Part shown: piece by piece, positions 1 through 13,000 of the stretch | Numbering within the stretch: the stretch's first letter is position 1 | How the letters are laid out: every line of letters starts with the position of its first letter | DNA from: Xenopus tropicalis | Taxonomy: Eukaryota > Chordata > Amphibia > Anura > Pipidae | Length of the DNA: 64,000 bases | Reading direction: 5' to 3' | Assembly: GCF_000004195.4 (NCBI RefSeq) | Contig: NC_030677.2 | Span: 104,506,329 to 104,570,328 of the forward strand | The notes under the pieces: model-generated | Seen by the model: the letters and a program-made list of their open reading frames with translations, nothing else | Database searches by the model: none | Told to the model about the DNA's origin: nothing | Program-made: the position numbers and the translations under genes

Positions 1-640
1 GGAGGATCTTGCCTGTCAAAATGCCCTTCCCCTCTTGCAGTTACTTCCCATAAATATGTGTGGCACTTTCTCATTCAAAAAATTCTTGCTTTGATGTTTC
101 TGATAAATTCCTGCCTAGTTGTGCTAGATGTGTTCAATTCAGAAAAATGGATATGTGCTGCAGGCAAGAAGAAGCATTTTGACCATCAAGATTCTTCATG
201 AGAAGCCTGAAACAGCCAAAATACCCTTGTGCAATAGTGTAAAGCTCTCCTGCAGCTGCAGCCTCTAACATCTTATATGCTTATATTTTATAACAGGGTG
301 TACTTTATTCTCTATATGAGTAGCAAGTGAAACCAGTTTAAGTGGTTATAGTAATGTAAATGCATCCTATGTAATATAGTATAAATGTAATGCGTTTTAT
401 ATTACTTGCAACTCAGATTCAGTTTAAATTCACATCCCAGATTGTATTTTTTTTTTTTTTTTAATTAGTTGTGTTGAGAATAGTAGAGAGACCATACTTT
501 GTTTAGCCTGCCTAATAGTTTCTTTTTGTATTTTTAGTTATTAAAAAGAAGAAAATAAATTGAATAGATTAAAAATTTGATAAGCAAATATTGTGCATCA
601 CAAGACAAGACACATTTATTGGTCAAACTAGATACCGTTT
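1..640. other. Tetraspanin intron sequence, no gene seen
   Basis: AT-rich sequence with a T homopolymer near 447-462. It lies upstream of the TM3 exon, so it is presumably intron. I see no exon, RNA gene or bounded repeat in it. Confidence 0.5.
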
Positions 641-667
641 TAGTAGGTGAAAAAAAAAATTCCTTCA

Positions 668-825
668 TGCAGGTTTATTGGAGCAATCAGTGAGAAGGAT
701 ACAGACGTTTCGGGAACCTCTCAATCCCTTTTTCAATGTAGCATTGAATGTAGCATTGAAAAAGGGAACGAGAGGTTCCCAAAAACGTCTGTATCCTTCT
801 CACTGATTGCTCCAATAAACCTGCA
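668..825. repeat. Long near-perfect palindrome, possible Penelope-like terminus
   Basis: The left arm 668-738 and right arm 754-825 are almost exact reverse complements, with a 15-base spacer containing gtagcattgaa in tandem. The arms read through gacgtttcgggaacc on one side and ggttcccaaaaacgtc on the other. GACGTTTC-like motifs and a terminal CAATAAAC resemble the ends of Penelope-like elements, which often carry inverted terminal copies. I therefore infer a snap-back retroelement end, but no coding part is attached. Small ORFs over it are artefacts of the palindrome. Confidence 0.6.
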
Positions 826-1012
826 TGGAGGCAGTCACCTACTGAATCGTGAGTGACTTCCTTTTTTGTATTTTGCACTTAATATGTTTATAGCCGGAAG
901 CCACGGCTTTTAGGAATACGCACTCCAAGTTAACTTTATTATAGACTCTATTTTGGATAGCACAACGATTTTTTCTTTTTGCATTAGATACCGTTTTACC
1001 TTTCTTTCATAG

Positions 1013-1087
1013 TTCATGTACTTCGTTGTGATCGTGCTCTGCTTAGAGGCTTCTGCAGCGGTGCTGGCATTTCTTTATATGGACAGG
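1013..1087 (+). CDS. Tetraspanin exon: TM3
   Basis: The acceptor is ctttcatag and the donor AGG|gtaagt. The 25 codons are hydrophobic with a conserved Glu inside the helix (LCLEASAAVLAF), as usual for tetraspanin TM3. It is in phase 0 at both ends. Confidence 0.87.
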
Positions 1088-4000
1088 GTAAGTATCTAAA
1101 GGCACATGTGCAATTAGTGTATAGTGTATTGACACCTTAACAACTGAAGAGTTGGGTAAAGCAGACCATGCATGGGGTGATCCAGTCATTTTTTGAGATC
1201 TTTAAAAGAATAGATCTTTGCTGATTTCTTTGCCAGTGTTGTGGGCAAATCAGGCTGATTTGATCTTGTTATCCAGAAAGTTCTGAATTACGGAAAGGCA
1301 GTCTCCCATAGACTCTATTATAAGCAAATAATTCTAATTCTAAATATTATAAAATGATTTCCTTTTTCTTTGTAATAATAAAACAGTACCTTGTACTTGA
1401 TCCCAACTAATATATAATTAATCCTTACTGGAGGCAATATAATCCTATTGGGTTAATTTAATATTTAAATTATTTTTAGCAGACTTAAGTTATGGAGATC
1501 CAAATTATGGAAAGATCCCTTATCCGGAAAACCCCAGGTCCCGAGCATTCTGGATCACAGGTCACATACCTGCACAATAAAATAAAGATGCCTTTCAAAG
1601 TTGCAGAAATACACTTTGTTGTTTAAAAAATGCATATCAATACAATTTGTGTTTTTGCACTTGAAAGAGCAAAAAAAAAAGCTTTTCTTCATATTGGTAT
1701 GCCTTCTTTTAAACTGTATTTTGCTGATGCACATGTTCTTTTTTAGACAACATGGGATGCAAAGTATTCTAAATTGGGTAATTTTAGTCACTGATCGCAA
1801 GTAATTTGTGTGCTCGTTTCTTACAGAAGTGGTGTAACCAAATAAATTCTGTCACAGTAGGGTGCCCAACTGGTAGCCCTTTGCATCTAGTTGAATTGCA
1901 ATTCACAGAATCCTTTAATATCTAAAGGATGATTAGTTGTAGTACAGCATAAGCATCTATAGGATCTACACTATGTTTTAACATAGTGGCTAGGACATGA
2001 TGAAAACTTGCTTAAATAATTTCACTACATAATCCTTCTGGAGCATAAATCTCTGCACAGTTGTATAAATTTTTATTTAGTGTTAAAAAATGCAAGTCCA
2101 CTTCTCAAAGGGAATTTACACAATACTAAAAATGTCGCATTTTGACATTGTGCCAAAGATAGATCACAGCAACTCCAAATCATATTTGAAAAATGGCAAA
2201 CAGATATTTAATGCACACGGAATCATATTAGCAGTAAGGTTAGAACTGTTCTGTGCCCAACTTGTTCTGCCTGTTGAAATGGTGAAGCAAATTCTTCTCC
2301 AGCAAAGACTCCTACAATGCCTTGCATTTATGAAAACAACTACAATTAAATACATTTATTGAGGCATACCTAAAATACTCATAACCCATAAAAACAATAC
2401 CGGAGGTAAAGGGCCCTTTCTCTAAACAATTACAAATTGTGATTACCATTTAACAGAATACATACATAGATGTTTTGCATACAGTGGCCAACTTATAGTA
2501 AAAATATCCATCAAATACTTTTACATGTAGATGTACACATATGCTATAAGAAGCACCATGCAGATCCATCACCAGAGTAAGGTAAAAACGCAAGTCCCAT
2601 TATATTTCTGTCAAGAGTTTTTAGTTCTGATAATCAATGTAATGCCCCCTTAAAAATTACAGGGGGCTGCAATATTTAATAGGGCATTCACGAGTTAATA
2701 AATTGGTGTGCCTGTTCTCTCGGGTGTAAGATGCAGTGTGAACTCAAGCAAAATGTCCCAAAGTAAAATATTTGTGTATTAGTTATTTGGCTGTAGTTCC
2801 AAGACTAATAAATATTCACCCTAAACCTCAACCCAACTTACCTTTAAGCTTTGCTTTCAAGTGTATCTATGAGAGTAAATGACAGTTCTCTCAAAATAGT
2901 GTATACTGCCACTGATATAGTCCCACAATTTGGGAGCCACTGCCCTACATGTTAGAATAAAAACAATAAAAGCAACTAAACTGGCGTACCATCTTTTTCT
3001 GTGTGTATGGCAATTTGCTTATAATTCTTTGATGTTGTCAATGTTTTTTTTTATATTATGGTTCTGCATACACAGACATTGTGTATCTCTGTAGCTTACA
3101 GAAAAACTAAAATCTAAAGCCTAAAAATGTGTTTATGTTCAGTGCTTTCTGTATGAGACCAGAGGTTCAGTAGCCTTATAACAGTAATGTTCCATGCCTT
3201 TAATTTCGTCCACAGCAGTTCCCCACCTTTAATCATGTTAGGCCGTCTTTTGTATGCCGGTGGCACTGCAGATTGTTAGTGTGTTGGGGGGGGAGTTGAA
3301 AATCACAAAAATATTATCAGAAAGTGAGGTACAATGGCCGTAGTAGCTGATGCTACAAGGCTGATTACTTGTTTATTTTAATATAGAATGCTATAGATTA
3401 TAAGCTGTCATGTAACGTGAATCTGAAATTAACTAGTCAAACTTGTTTTGTGATTTTTATTGGTGGACCCTAAGGGGCTGATTTACTAATCCACGAATCT
3501 GAATGGGAAAAATTCAGATTGGAAACGAACATTTTGCAACTTTTTTGTATTATGTGCGATTTTTTTCGTCGCCGTTACGACTTTTTCGTAAATTGTCGCC
3601 ACTTTTTTGTAGCCGTTACGATTTGCTCGTATATTGTCGCCACTTTTTCGTATTGAGCGCTCGTTAACGGCGGGCAAAACTTTCAGACTTTGCATGATTT
3701 TGGAAGCCTCCCATAGGACTCAGTGGCACTCTGCAGCTCCAACCTGGCCCAAGAAAAGTCATGATACTGAAGCTTGAATGAATCCGAAACTTTCGTAGCG
3801 CGAAGGCTACAAAAAAGTTGCGACAATTCGCGCAAGTCATAACTCTATGAAAAAGTCGTAACGGCTACGAAAAAAATCGCAAAATAACGATCATTACGAA
3901 AAAAACACATTCGGACGCTTTTCGGACGTTCGTGGATTAGTAAATGTGCCCCTAAATTTAGATAAGTCACAGCAGCAAAGAGCATGTGCGGTGAAAAGAA

Positions 4001-7000
4001 GATGGGGAGCTACTGAGGGCATCTCTGGAGGCACAGATCTTAGGGCTAAAGAGCTGTGGTGGCCTTGTGCTGGTACAGATTCCAAGACATTCGGTGTGAC
4101 ATATCTAAACTAAGGGGCTGATTTACTAACCCACGAATCCGACCCGAATTGGAAAAGTTCCGACTTGAAAACGAACATTTTGCGACTTTTTCGTATGTTT
4201 TGCGATTTTTTCGGATTCTGTACGAATTTTTCGTTACCAATACGATTTTTGCGTAAAAACGCAAGTTTTTCGTATCCATTACGAAAGTTGCGTAAAAAGT
4301 TGCGCATTTTTCGTAGCGTTAAAACTTACGCGAAAAATGCGCAACTTTTCGCGTAAGTTTTAACGCTACGAAAAATGCGCAACTTTTTACGCAACTTTCG
4401 TAATGGATAGGAAAACTCGCGTTTTTACGCAAAAATCGTATTGGTAACGAAAAATTCGTAAAGAATCCGAAAAAATCGCAAAACATACGAAAAAATCGCA
4501 AAATACCGATCATTACGAAAAAAACGCAATCGGACTCCATTCGACCCGTTCGTGGGTAAGTAAATCAGCCCCTATGTGTTTGTTGAGATTTAGTTCTTCT
4601 TTAGACATATTTTTATATTGCTCAGTTTGCATTTGCATTCATTTATACACCCATGAATGCTTTACCATACAATTTTTGTATACATTTCTTTTTTTGGTCG
4701 ATATTGTTCTGGGGAATCTTAAATCTTAGATTTTTTTGTGCATGCTGTACTATTAATGCCTTTCTAATTATTTTTTTTTTTTTTTTTTTTGTTACCTCAT
4801 TCAGATGGATTTTGAACTGAAACCAATGCTCGAGGCATTTGAAAACTATGATGGAAGTAAATCTGACGTGACTGTCAATAAAATTCAAAAAGAGGTAACT
4901 AAAATCAATTTTCTTCATACCGGTGTAATTTTTTCTATGTCCAGAAGTAGTAACAGTGGGTATAGGGGTATAAAAAAACTAATTAAATAACAATTACTAT
5001 GTGTACATATAGTGATATTTATTTTCTCACTTCTTCCCAGTAAAAATTAAAAAAAAAAACACTGATGTTGCACAAAGCAAGCCCCTGTCTGAGAATTATG
5101 CAGATTAAAGTGTTATGCTTTTGTTAACTGTTATAAGAGAAGGATAGGTTTATTTACTGGGGTGGGGCGGGAGTTGCCGACTTATCTGCCCATGTAGAGG
5201 ACCTTCCAGTGGGCCTGCTAAACGGATACCTGGCAGAAAATTGGCCAGATATCTACCAGACAGGTTTAAAATTCCTGTCAGCACAAGGAACTTATTGGTC
5301 CTCACCTGGTAGCCTGCACTCTCACCATTGTGATCCATTTGGACGAGCCCAATATTGTCCAGTCTTGCATATCTTTCAGTAAATTCTCAGATTAAATATT
5401 TTCCAAAACTACCTTACAAAGCCTTACTGATCCATTATTTCACCACCTTTTATTCATTTAATTCACTATTGTAAAAATGTACTGTTACACATCATCAGAC
5501 TTAAGCTGGCCATACACGTGGCGATCTCACGATGTTTCGTACGACCGTCGGTCGCACGAAACATCGTCAGATCCGCCACACACCATTCAGGGCTGAATCG
5601 GCAGGTAAGGAGGTAGAAACAATAGGATTTCTACCTCCTTCTGCCGATTCAGCTCTGAAGGGAGAATTTTGGTCAGGCGCCTTCTATGGCGCCCGATCAA
5701 AATTTTCTAACTTGGCCGATCGGCGAGTCGGCCGATATCAGCAGCTTCCTGCGATATCGGTCGGCTCGCTGACATGCCATACACGCACCGATTATCGTAC
5801 GAAACGAGGTTTCGTACGATAATATCGGTGCGTGTATGGCCACCTTTAAAAGAAAAAGGAAAATCTGTAGAATTCAATTAATTACATTTGGGCAACAGGA
5901 ATTACTCTGAGTACTGTTAAGTACTGTAAGGAAGCAATTTTAAATTCCACTGTGTTTTGTTTTTCCAGATAAAGATAATGCTACTTATAAAAAACATTTT
6001 AGAAAAAAACATGGCATCAAAATACTGGGCTATGTCTTTAATCTCTTTCCATAATGATTTGAGGGAATTAAAGGAAAAGTAACACAAAAAAATCTATTCT
6101 ACCCTGCCCAAATAATTGCCCTATCCTCCTGAAAACCAGTTATTATTTTGAATGCTGTAGAACAAAATACCTGTTAAAAGTTGTCTTCCGGTCATTTGAA
6201 GAAAAGCGATGCAGGTAAAGTATCAGGGTAAGCGTTTGATTGAGCCTAGCCTTCCTTCTGTAAAGGAAGGAGTCAGACTAGGCTCGATCAATCTTTAACC
6301 ATATTAAATAGGGTAGAATAGATTTTTTTTACTTAGAAATTTTTTGTGTTACTTTTCCTTTAAGCTATAGACTAAGTGAGAAACTTCAGTCTTAAAGGAG
6401 AATGCAAGTCAAAATTTAAAAAGCATACTGCCCAATAGTCCTCCTATTGTTTAGTAAAAACGCCACACTTTTGGCTCACCTAATCAAATATTTACTCAGT
6501 CACACTTACTTCACATTTTCTAGAACAGGCAGCCATCTCTAAAAAGGTATTCTCCCTTCCTTTCCCTCCTTGCTTCATACTGCACATGTTTTTCATTCCC
6601 TCCCCTCTGCCAGATCTGCTTCTGATTGGCTGGTGGGCATGTGTAGCTCAGAACAGCAGACAGGATCAAGTTACACACATGCTCAGAGAACAGGAAGGCT
6701 GCCGCTGGCAGTCTACAGGAAGGACAGAGAGATTTCAGTGATGTCACTGTAGTCTTCACACTGCTGTAGGCTGCCAGCACCATATCTCAGAGAAGCAAGC
6801 AGGGATCTGGGAATTTAAAAGAATGCCTTTAGACTTACTTTTAATTTATATTAACCTTTCATTGTCCTTTAAAGCATATACTGAAACAATGACTTCTGTG
6901 CTTTACTTGTGCCATAACTGCACTGAATTAATTTTAATCCTTCCCTACCAACAGCCAGTGCACATTCGGTAGAATCTGAAACACTTCCTATGGCCATGTA

Positions 7001-10000
7001 ATGGTAAAATGCTAACAAACCCGTGCCGTTTGTCTTTTGTTTATAAAACATCAGAACATTTTGCAATGTTTTTTTGCCTTTATACAACAACAATAAGAAA
7101 TATAATAGGGGAGTTTGCGAAGATTCTTATTCATCCAGGTCATGGTATATCTGTAGTAATAAGTCAAATCAACTGAACTTGCTGTGTTTTTCTTGAAGAC
7201 AGTCATCCAACCGGCTTTCTCAGTTCATAAGATCTTCCTGGAATAAATACCCTTGGCAACAGAACAAAGCTTAAAGTCAGAGAGGGTGGAAAGCTAGAAA
7301 TAGAGGTCTGCAGGAAACCAACCACACAGACCAGTACATGCTGTTTGACTCCCACCATCCACTAGATCACAAACTGGAGGTTATCAGAACCTTACATCAC
7401 AGAGCAGAAAAGATCCCCACCAGCACAGGGGCGAAAGTGAAAGAGTTGGAACATCTCAGAGGGGCCCTTAAAGAGCAAGAAAAGGCTTCTACTATAGCCC
7501 TTAATATATTGTAGAGCCCCCTTGCCTGTAGCAGATCACCAACTTTATTTTTTAAAATAATGCTCCCTTCTCCCAAAAACAACAATGCACATGCGCCGCC
7601 TACAGTGTCTTGGTCGTAGGGTCTGAGCAGGAGTGATGCATTATGGGAATCCTCTTTACCCAGCTCAGCATTTTCTCTTCCTGTTTAGCTTCAGAGTCTT
7701 AAGGGCACTAGTGAGACAACTGAAGGTAAGCCTGCAGCTTGAGATTAACTCTTTATTAGCCTTTCCTTCTCCTTTAAGACATGTGGATATCCAGACTGGG
7801 CCTTTGTTAAAACCAGTAGAAAGAGAAGCAATAACACCAAAACTACTGGTGAAGATGGAAACCAGGACAGGCGAAAGAACTTGGTCTTTCCATATATAGC
7901 TGGGGTATCTGAAAAAAATAGAAAGATTTTTAATAAACACTGCATCCCTGTCTGCTTTAAACCCAGCAACACACTGAGGCAGTAACAGGTTCACCCGAAA
8001 GACCCAAACCATAAGAAGAGTAACATCACTTATGCAGTACAGTGCAGTGAGGAGTGCTCTGACGTGTATGTGGGAGAAACCAAACAACCAAACCCAAACC
8101 ATAAGAAGAGTAACATCACTTATGCAGTACAGTGCAGTGAGGAGTGCTCTGACATGGATGTGGGAGAAACCAAACAACAGTTACACCAGCTTATGGTGCA
8201 GCACAGAAGAACCAGCCCCTCTGGTCAGGACTCAGCCATGTACCTACATCTAAAGGAAAAATGACACACATTTAAAGACTGCCAGGTCCAGATTCTAGAC
8301 CGGGAGAGCAACTGGTTCAAAAGGGGTGTCATATATATGAAAACAGAAAAACCGAGTTTGAATAGAGGCGGGGGTGGATGACATCTATTATCTGCCACAT
8401 AAAATGCTGTTTTGGCACCTCTTCCTGGAAGGTTTAATAACACTTCAAAGCTCCAATCATGCTAATACAATCAATACCTCACCTTCTTGAGATCCCTGAT
8501 AATATGCTGGTTATGATAAACAGTTTATGGTGATTGGAGCAACATTCCAGGGTATTTATTCCAGTTAGATCTTTGTATAAGTCATTCTGAATTGAGAAAG
8601 TCAGTTGGATGACTGGCGAAACATCTTCAAGAAAACCACAGGAAGTCCAGCTGATTTGACCTATTATTACAGATATAGAATAGGGGAGGTTCATCTAGAG
8701 ATCATAGCATCAAAGATTAAATAGGAGAACTTCTTAGTCATATCTACAACTTTTGGGATCTAAACCCATCCAGCCACAAGGGTTAAAAGGATAAAATGTG
8801 ACTCTGGGGGCTGCTTTTAGAATGCTCAAGCCTTTGGGCACTAAAACCATGGGCTTTGAATAGCTTGGATTGCTTTTTTCCTAAATGGGGAAAAAAAATA
8901 AAAAGCTTGGCACTTAAAACCTAGAGAGGTTTCTATTTTTTTTTTTGGCAAATCTGTCTGGGATGTTTTTAGTGCCCGAATTAAATCTGCCAATATGTGT
9001 GTCCCTTAATCCCAGGGATTGCTCAGCATTCACTTTAGTTTTAGTTTAGTAAAACTAGGTTGTAAGCTCTATCTGCCAGACTCTTCTCTTCCAGTAATTA
9101 GAATTTAAGAATTCCATGTCCGTTTTATATACTTTATTTTCCTGTAATGCAATAGTGCAGATAAATTTAAATAAAAGTTAAAATAAAGCTGCAGTGTTTC
9201 AGGTTTGTGGTTGTGCTTTTGTATGCTTGATAGCATCTGCTGACCAAAATTGTTTACTGCAGTTTATTTTTGCTTAGGCAGCTATATGATTTTGTTGATT
9301 AAAAGTGGAGACTCAAACAAAATTCAAATAAGAAAAAACAAACATTTAGGAACACCATGAATAAACTGCTTGATAGGAAATGCAAAAAATAGGAATAACT
9401 TTGAAACTGTCCTCTTAAAGGGGCTCTAAACACAAAAAATCAATTTGATGTAAAATCAGAGTACATCTCTGAGCACTTTTGCAGTTTACAGTCATTTACT
9501 TTTTTTTAATGAGACATTAGCATTTTTAGACTGCTAATACCAAGCTTTTGGCTCAACTGTGAGTCAGGTATCCTAGGGTTAAAAGAATTCAGCAAGTGCA
9601 TAGACACTATGGGCCTTGAAATAGAGCTGTTGAGTCAAGCCTGCCTAGCAGTATAAAACTGTCTAAAAGGGCAAATATCTAATAAAAAACACTTAAAACA
9701 GAAAGTGAATTCATTTGTAAAAGTGCTCAGTTGACCACCTTTAACAAGTTTACACTAATTTGTATTCTGAGGCAGGGCCACTATCAAGGGGTAGAGGGGG
9801 TACAACTGTACTTAGAAAGCTATGTATCTTGCCTAGAACTTAAGTAATTTGCAAAAAAAAATGCAGAGAAGCTTTGCAGGGACAAACTCCACTGACTCCC
9901 AATGAATTAAAAACACTTAAGGTAAATGGGCCCCTACGCTTACGCAATTTACATAACTTATGCAAAAACTTGCTTTCAAAGAAACTTATGTTACTTACAT

Positions 10001-13000
10001 ATAAACTCCACTGACCCCTCCGCCCCAATTAAGATACTGACTTATAAGCACATTAATTATTTAATATTATGCAAAAGCATCCATATTAAGCAATTACAGT
10101 ACAGTACAGAGCAGGGGCAGGTAGGTGGGAAAGGGTTAAGCGTAGGGCAAAACCCCACTGACCCCCAATAAACTCACGGAATCATTAGCACATTAATCAG
10201 TGGAACTCTTTATCAGCTGCATATATTATATTGCAAACACAAGGGGCGTGGACAATATTTTTGTACTGCACGTGTTCATGGGGGGGGCCCCCATATAAAT
10301 AACTTGTGCGAGCCCCAAAGCTTCTGATGGCGGCTCTGTTTTGAGGTATAGATTACCTTTAAGTTATCACTTGAAAGTCACTGGACTCTCTTCCATCTCT
10401 CCACGCTACCTTTAAAACTTATGGTAGGCCTTGTCTTATCACATATTGTGATCTGACCATTCTATACTTGAGTTTTGATGTGTATATCCTCTTGGTAATC
10501 ACTTGTTAAATTTTTTATCTTCTCTGAAATAGAGGTTTCTTCTTGCATTTCATTCTTTATAGTGTGTAACTAATTCATTATTATTTTTCAAAATCTATGA
10601 AAGATGAGACAATGTAAATTCTAACATCTCAGATACATGATTGTTGGGTAGCTAAATGTCACTCTTCTTCAGGCCCTGTATAAAAAAAAAAAAAAGTCTC
10701 AATTTTCAAAAGGAAACTAATTTTTACTGTTTTTTCATAAGCTTTAATTTTGGTCATGTGTGGGGAAAAATTAGAGTGACCAAAGGGCAGTCAAATCAGA
10801 TATTATCTAGGCAAAAATTAAGTTGGACAGAGACCTTTTTTCAATCAGAAAATTACAGGGGCTCCTTCCTCCTGCTCCCCATACAATTTGGTGGTCTCCA
10901 TGTGGATCCAAATAATCTTGTGTTTACTTATGGTGGCATATTAGGGGTGATTCCATTTGAAATGGGACCTTCTGGGCCACAGGCTAAAGAGACAGACACT
11001 ACACAAGGGACCATTCATTGTATAGCCACCAGAAAATGGTACATTGGCAGATCAACATTTTGAAACCTGTACGATTGACCTGATGGGTAGAGCCACTAAA
11101 GGTAGAGCACAAAAATGATATCAAGCTGAGAAGTGTCTTCTTAATCTTTTCATACAATAAAATAGTAGTGGTGGTATTTCACTAATATGTGTTTGCTACT
11201 GAATGAAAGAAGGGTGGGCATTTTTGTTTTTTCTTCTTGTCTTGCATAAACTCAACCTAACCATAGAATAAGAATTGTTTGATATTAAACATTTGTTCAT
11301 CAAAATAATGATATTTTATGTTACTCACTTAGATGTAGAAATAATTGCCTCTTTAGTACAATCTTCCCTACCCTTTCACTTCTCTTAGCTCAAGCTCTGA
11401 TAGTGAAATAAAGGATCATATATAGTAAATTAACTGCACTGACTGATATTATAAATATTACATAAATAGTCTTACACTGTGTTTTATTTTTCTAAAGCTG
11501 CGCTGCTGTGGCCTGCACAATTACACTGACTGGGAAGCCACTTCATGGTACAGGCAGAATTTTACCATACCGAAGACCTGTTGTAATGAAACATATACAA
11601 CATGTTATGGAAACACTACAGAGTCAAAAGCATTTTATCAAGAGGTAATGTGTTTTAAAAAGATAACAGTGACCTTATGTGTCCATGTGTATACCTTCTA
11701 ACATTTCAACTACCAAATGGACAAATTAAGCTATGCCCTTGCACCACCCCAGCCACTCCCAGTTACACCTGGACCATTTACATCCCCTTTTTTGTCTGTG
11801 ATGTGGGACTTCCCAAAAACAAAGACCATTGGGAGGTAAGCATTTGAAATGCAGAAGTTGAAGATAACCCTGATGTGTTTTTTTTTCTTTTTTTACATGC
11901 GAGTCTGACATAAAGATCAGAGCAGAGCAGTAGAGTTCACTGGTGCCATCTTCTGTCTAGCTGGCTCATCTTCTGTCACTTAACCAAAACAGAGCTTGCA
12001 GGAGCATAAAAATTTGGAGAGAAATTTGGAGTCTGTTCTTAGCTTTTGATGTGCATGCACTGTCCTTGCAAAGTGAAAGAAGATGGCGACTGTGAACTCC
12101 ACTGTACTATTCCTTAGTGATGGAGGCCAGTTGAGAGTGGCTTTTTTTTGGGGGGGGGGGTGCTATTGAGTTCTCCTTTACTATCCAATACTGTTTTATT
12201 TTAACAAAAAAAAGTATGGTAAAAATAATATAAATGTTGAAAGGATAATGTCATTTAAAGAATAGAACAGTCTAAAACTAGATCTTATTCTGTGAAAACT
12301 GTTTTTTTTTTTACAGGGTTGCTTTGATAAGCTGCATCATCGGCTTAACTATTTTATGACTTGGCTGTTTTGGTCATGTATTGCTGTATTAATTGCACAG
12401 GTAAAGAAAATGGGGATAAAGGGTTTTTAGAAAATGCTAATATGTGCAGATGTCTTTTTGTATAGTAAAGTATTTCAGTTATGTTTTTCACTGTCTATAT
12501 ACTTCTCAAATAGAATAATATAATTCTTAATTTATAGTAGAAAAATAGTAAAGTTTAAAGGGAAAGTTCATCCTAAAATTAATTTCTAATATGTGAAGAC
12601 AGTGACATTTTAAGACAAGTAGTAAATGGTTTATATTTAATCACCCTAGTAACCAGGCAAGCATTTGGACCAAATCACTTTTTCACCCAGACTGGTAGAC
12701 TTCATTAATAATAGTAAACCAATAGTTTGATGTAGAACTCAACCTGATAGCCTTTTCTGTGTTCCCAGGTCCCCACTGGTGCTTGGGCTGGCAGCATTCA
12801 CAGTATAATAATTTTTGAAAGCCATAATGTACTGCATATGCACCCACCCTTGGCCACTGCAAGGGACTTCTGAGAGCACAGAATGACACTGCTATGTTTT
12901 ACATCAAATTATTTTGGACTAGTTTTTATTTAAAAAAGGCACACTGGCCCAGGTTAAAAGGTTAGTGCTTTTGTTACCCTTTTGTTTTTTTTATTTTTTA

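Larger units (their letters stand above)
7105..8700 (+). mobile_element. Penelope-like element, decayed, split by a T2 MITE
   Basis: The C-terminal part of a Penelope-like (PLE) polyprotein can be read on the + strand. It starts near 7270 with RKPTHTDQYMLFDSHHPL, the region after the reverse transcriptase core. It resumes after the MITE with GYPDWAFVKT and continues to a GIY-YIG endonuclease segment (NITYAVQCSEECSD...VGETKQ, about 8019-8180) and QHRRTSPSGQDSAMYLHLKEK. The RT catalytic core is absent. The ends are inverted relatives of each other: about 7183-7255 and 8545-8630 share aagacagtcatccaaccgg-like and tggaataaatacc-like blocks on opposite strands, typical of PLE terminal repeats. Frameshifts and stops make it inactive. 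Confidence 0.78.

Noticed and set aside
4046..4540. Four ORFs on both strands rich in Arg, Lys and Phe
   Set aside because: They are caused by the symmetry of the Harbinger-like palindrome.
3474..4572. CRISPR-like regularity of short TTTTTCGTA-type repeats
   Set aside because: Spacing is irregular, the repeats are part of inverted arms of a MITE, and the genome is eukaryotic.
7665..8177. 170-codon minus-strand ORF with internal repeats
   Set aside because: It is antisense to the Penelope-like element; the repetition is the 90-bp duplication read backwards.
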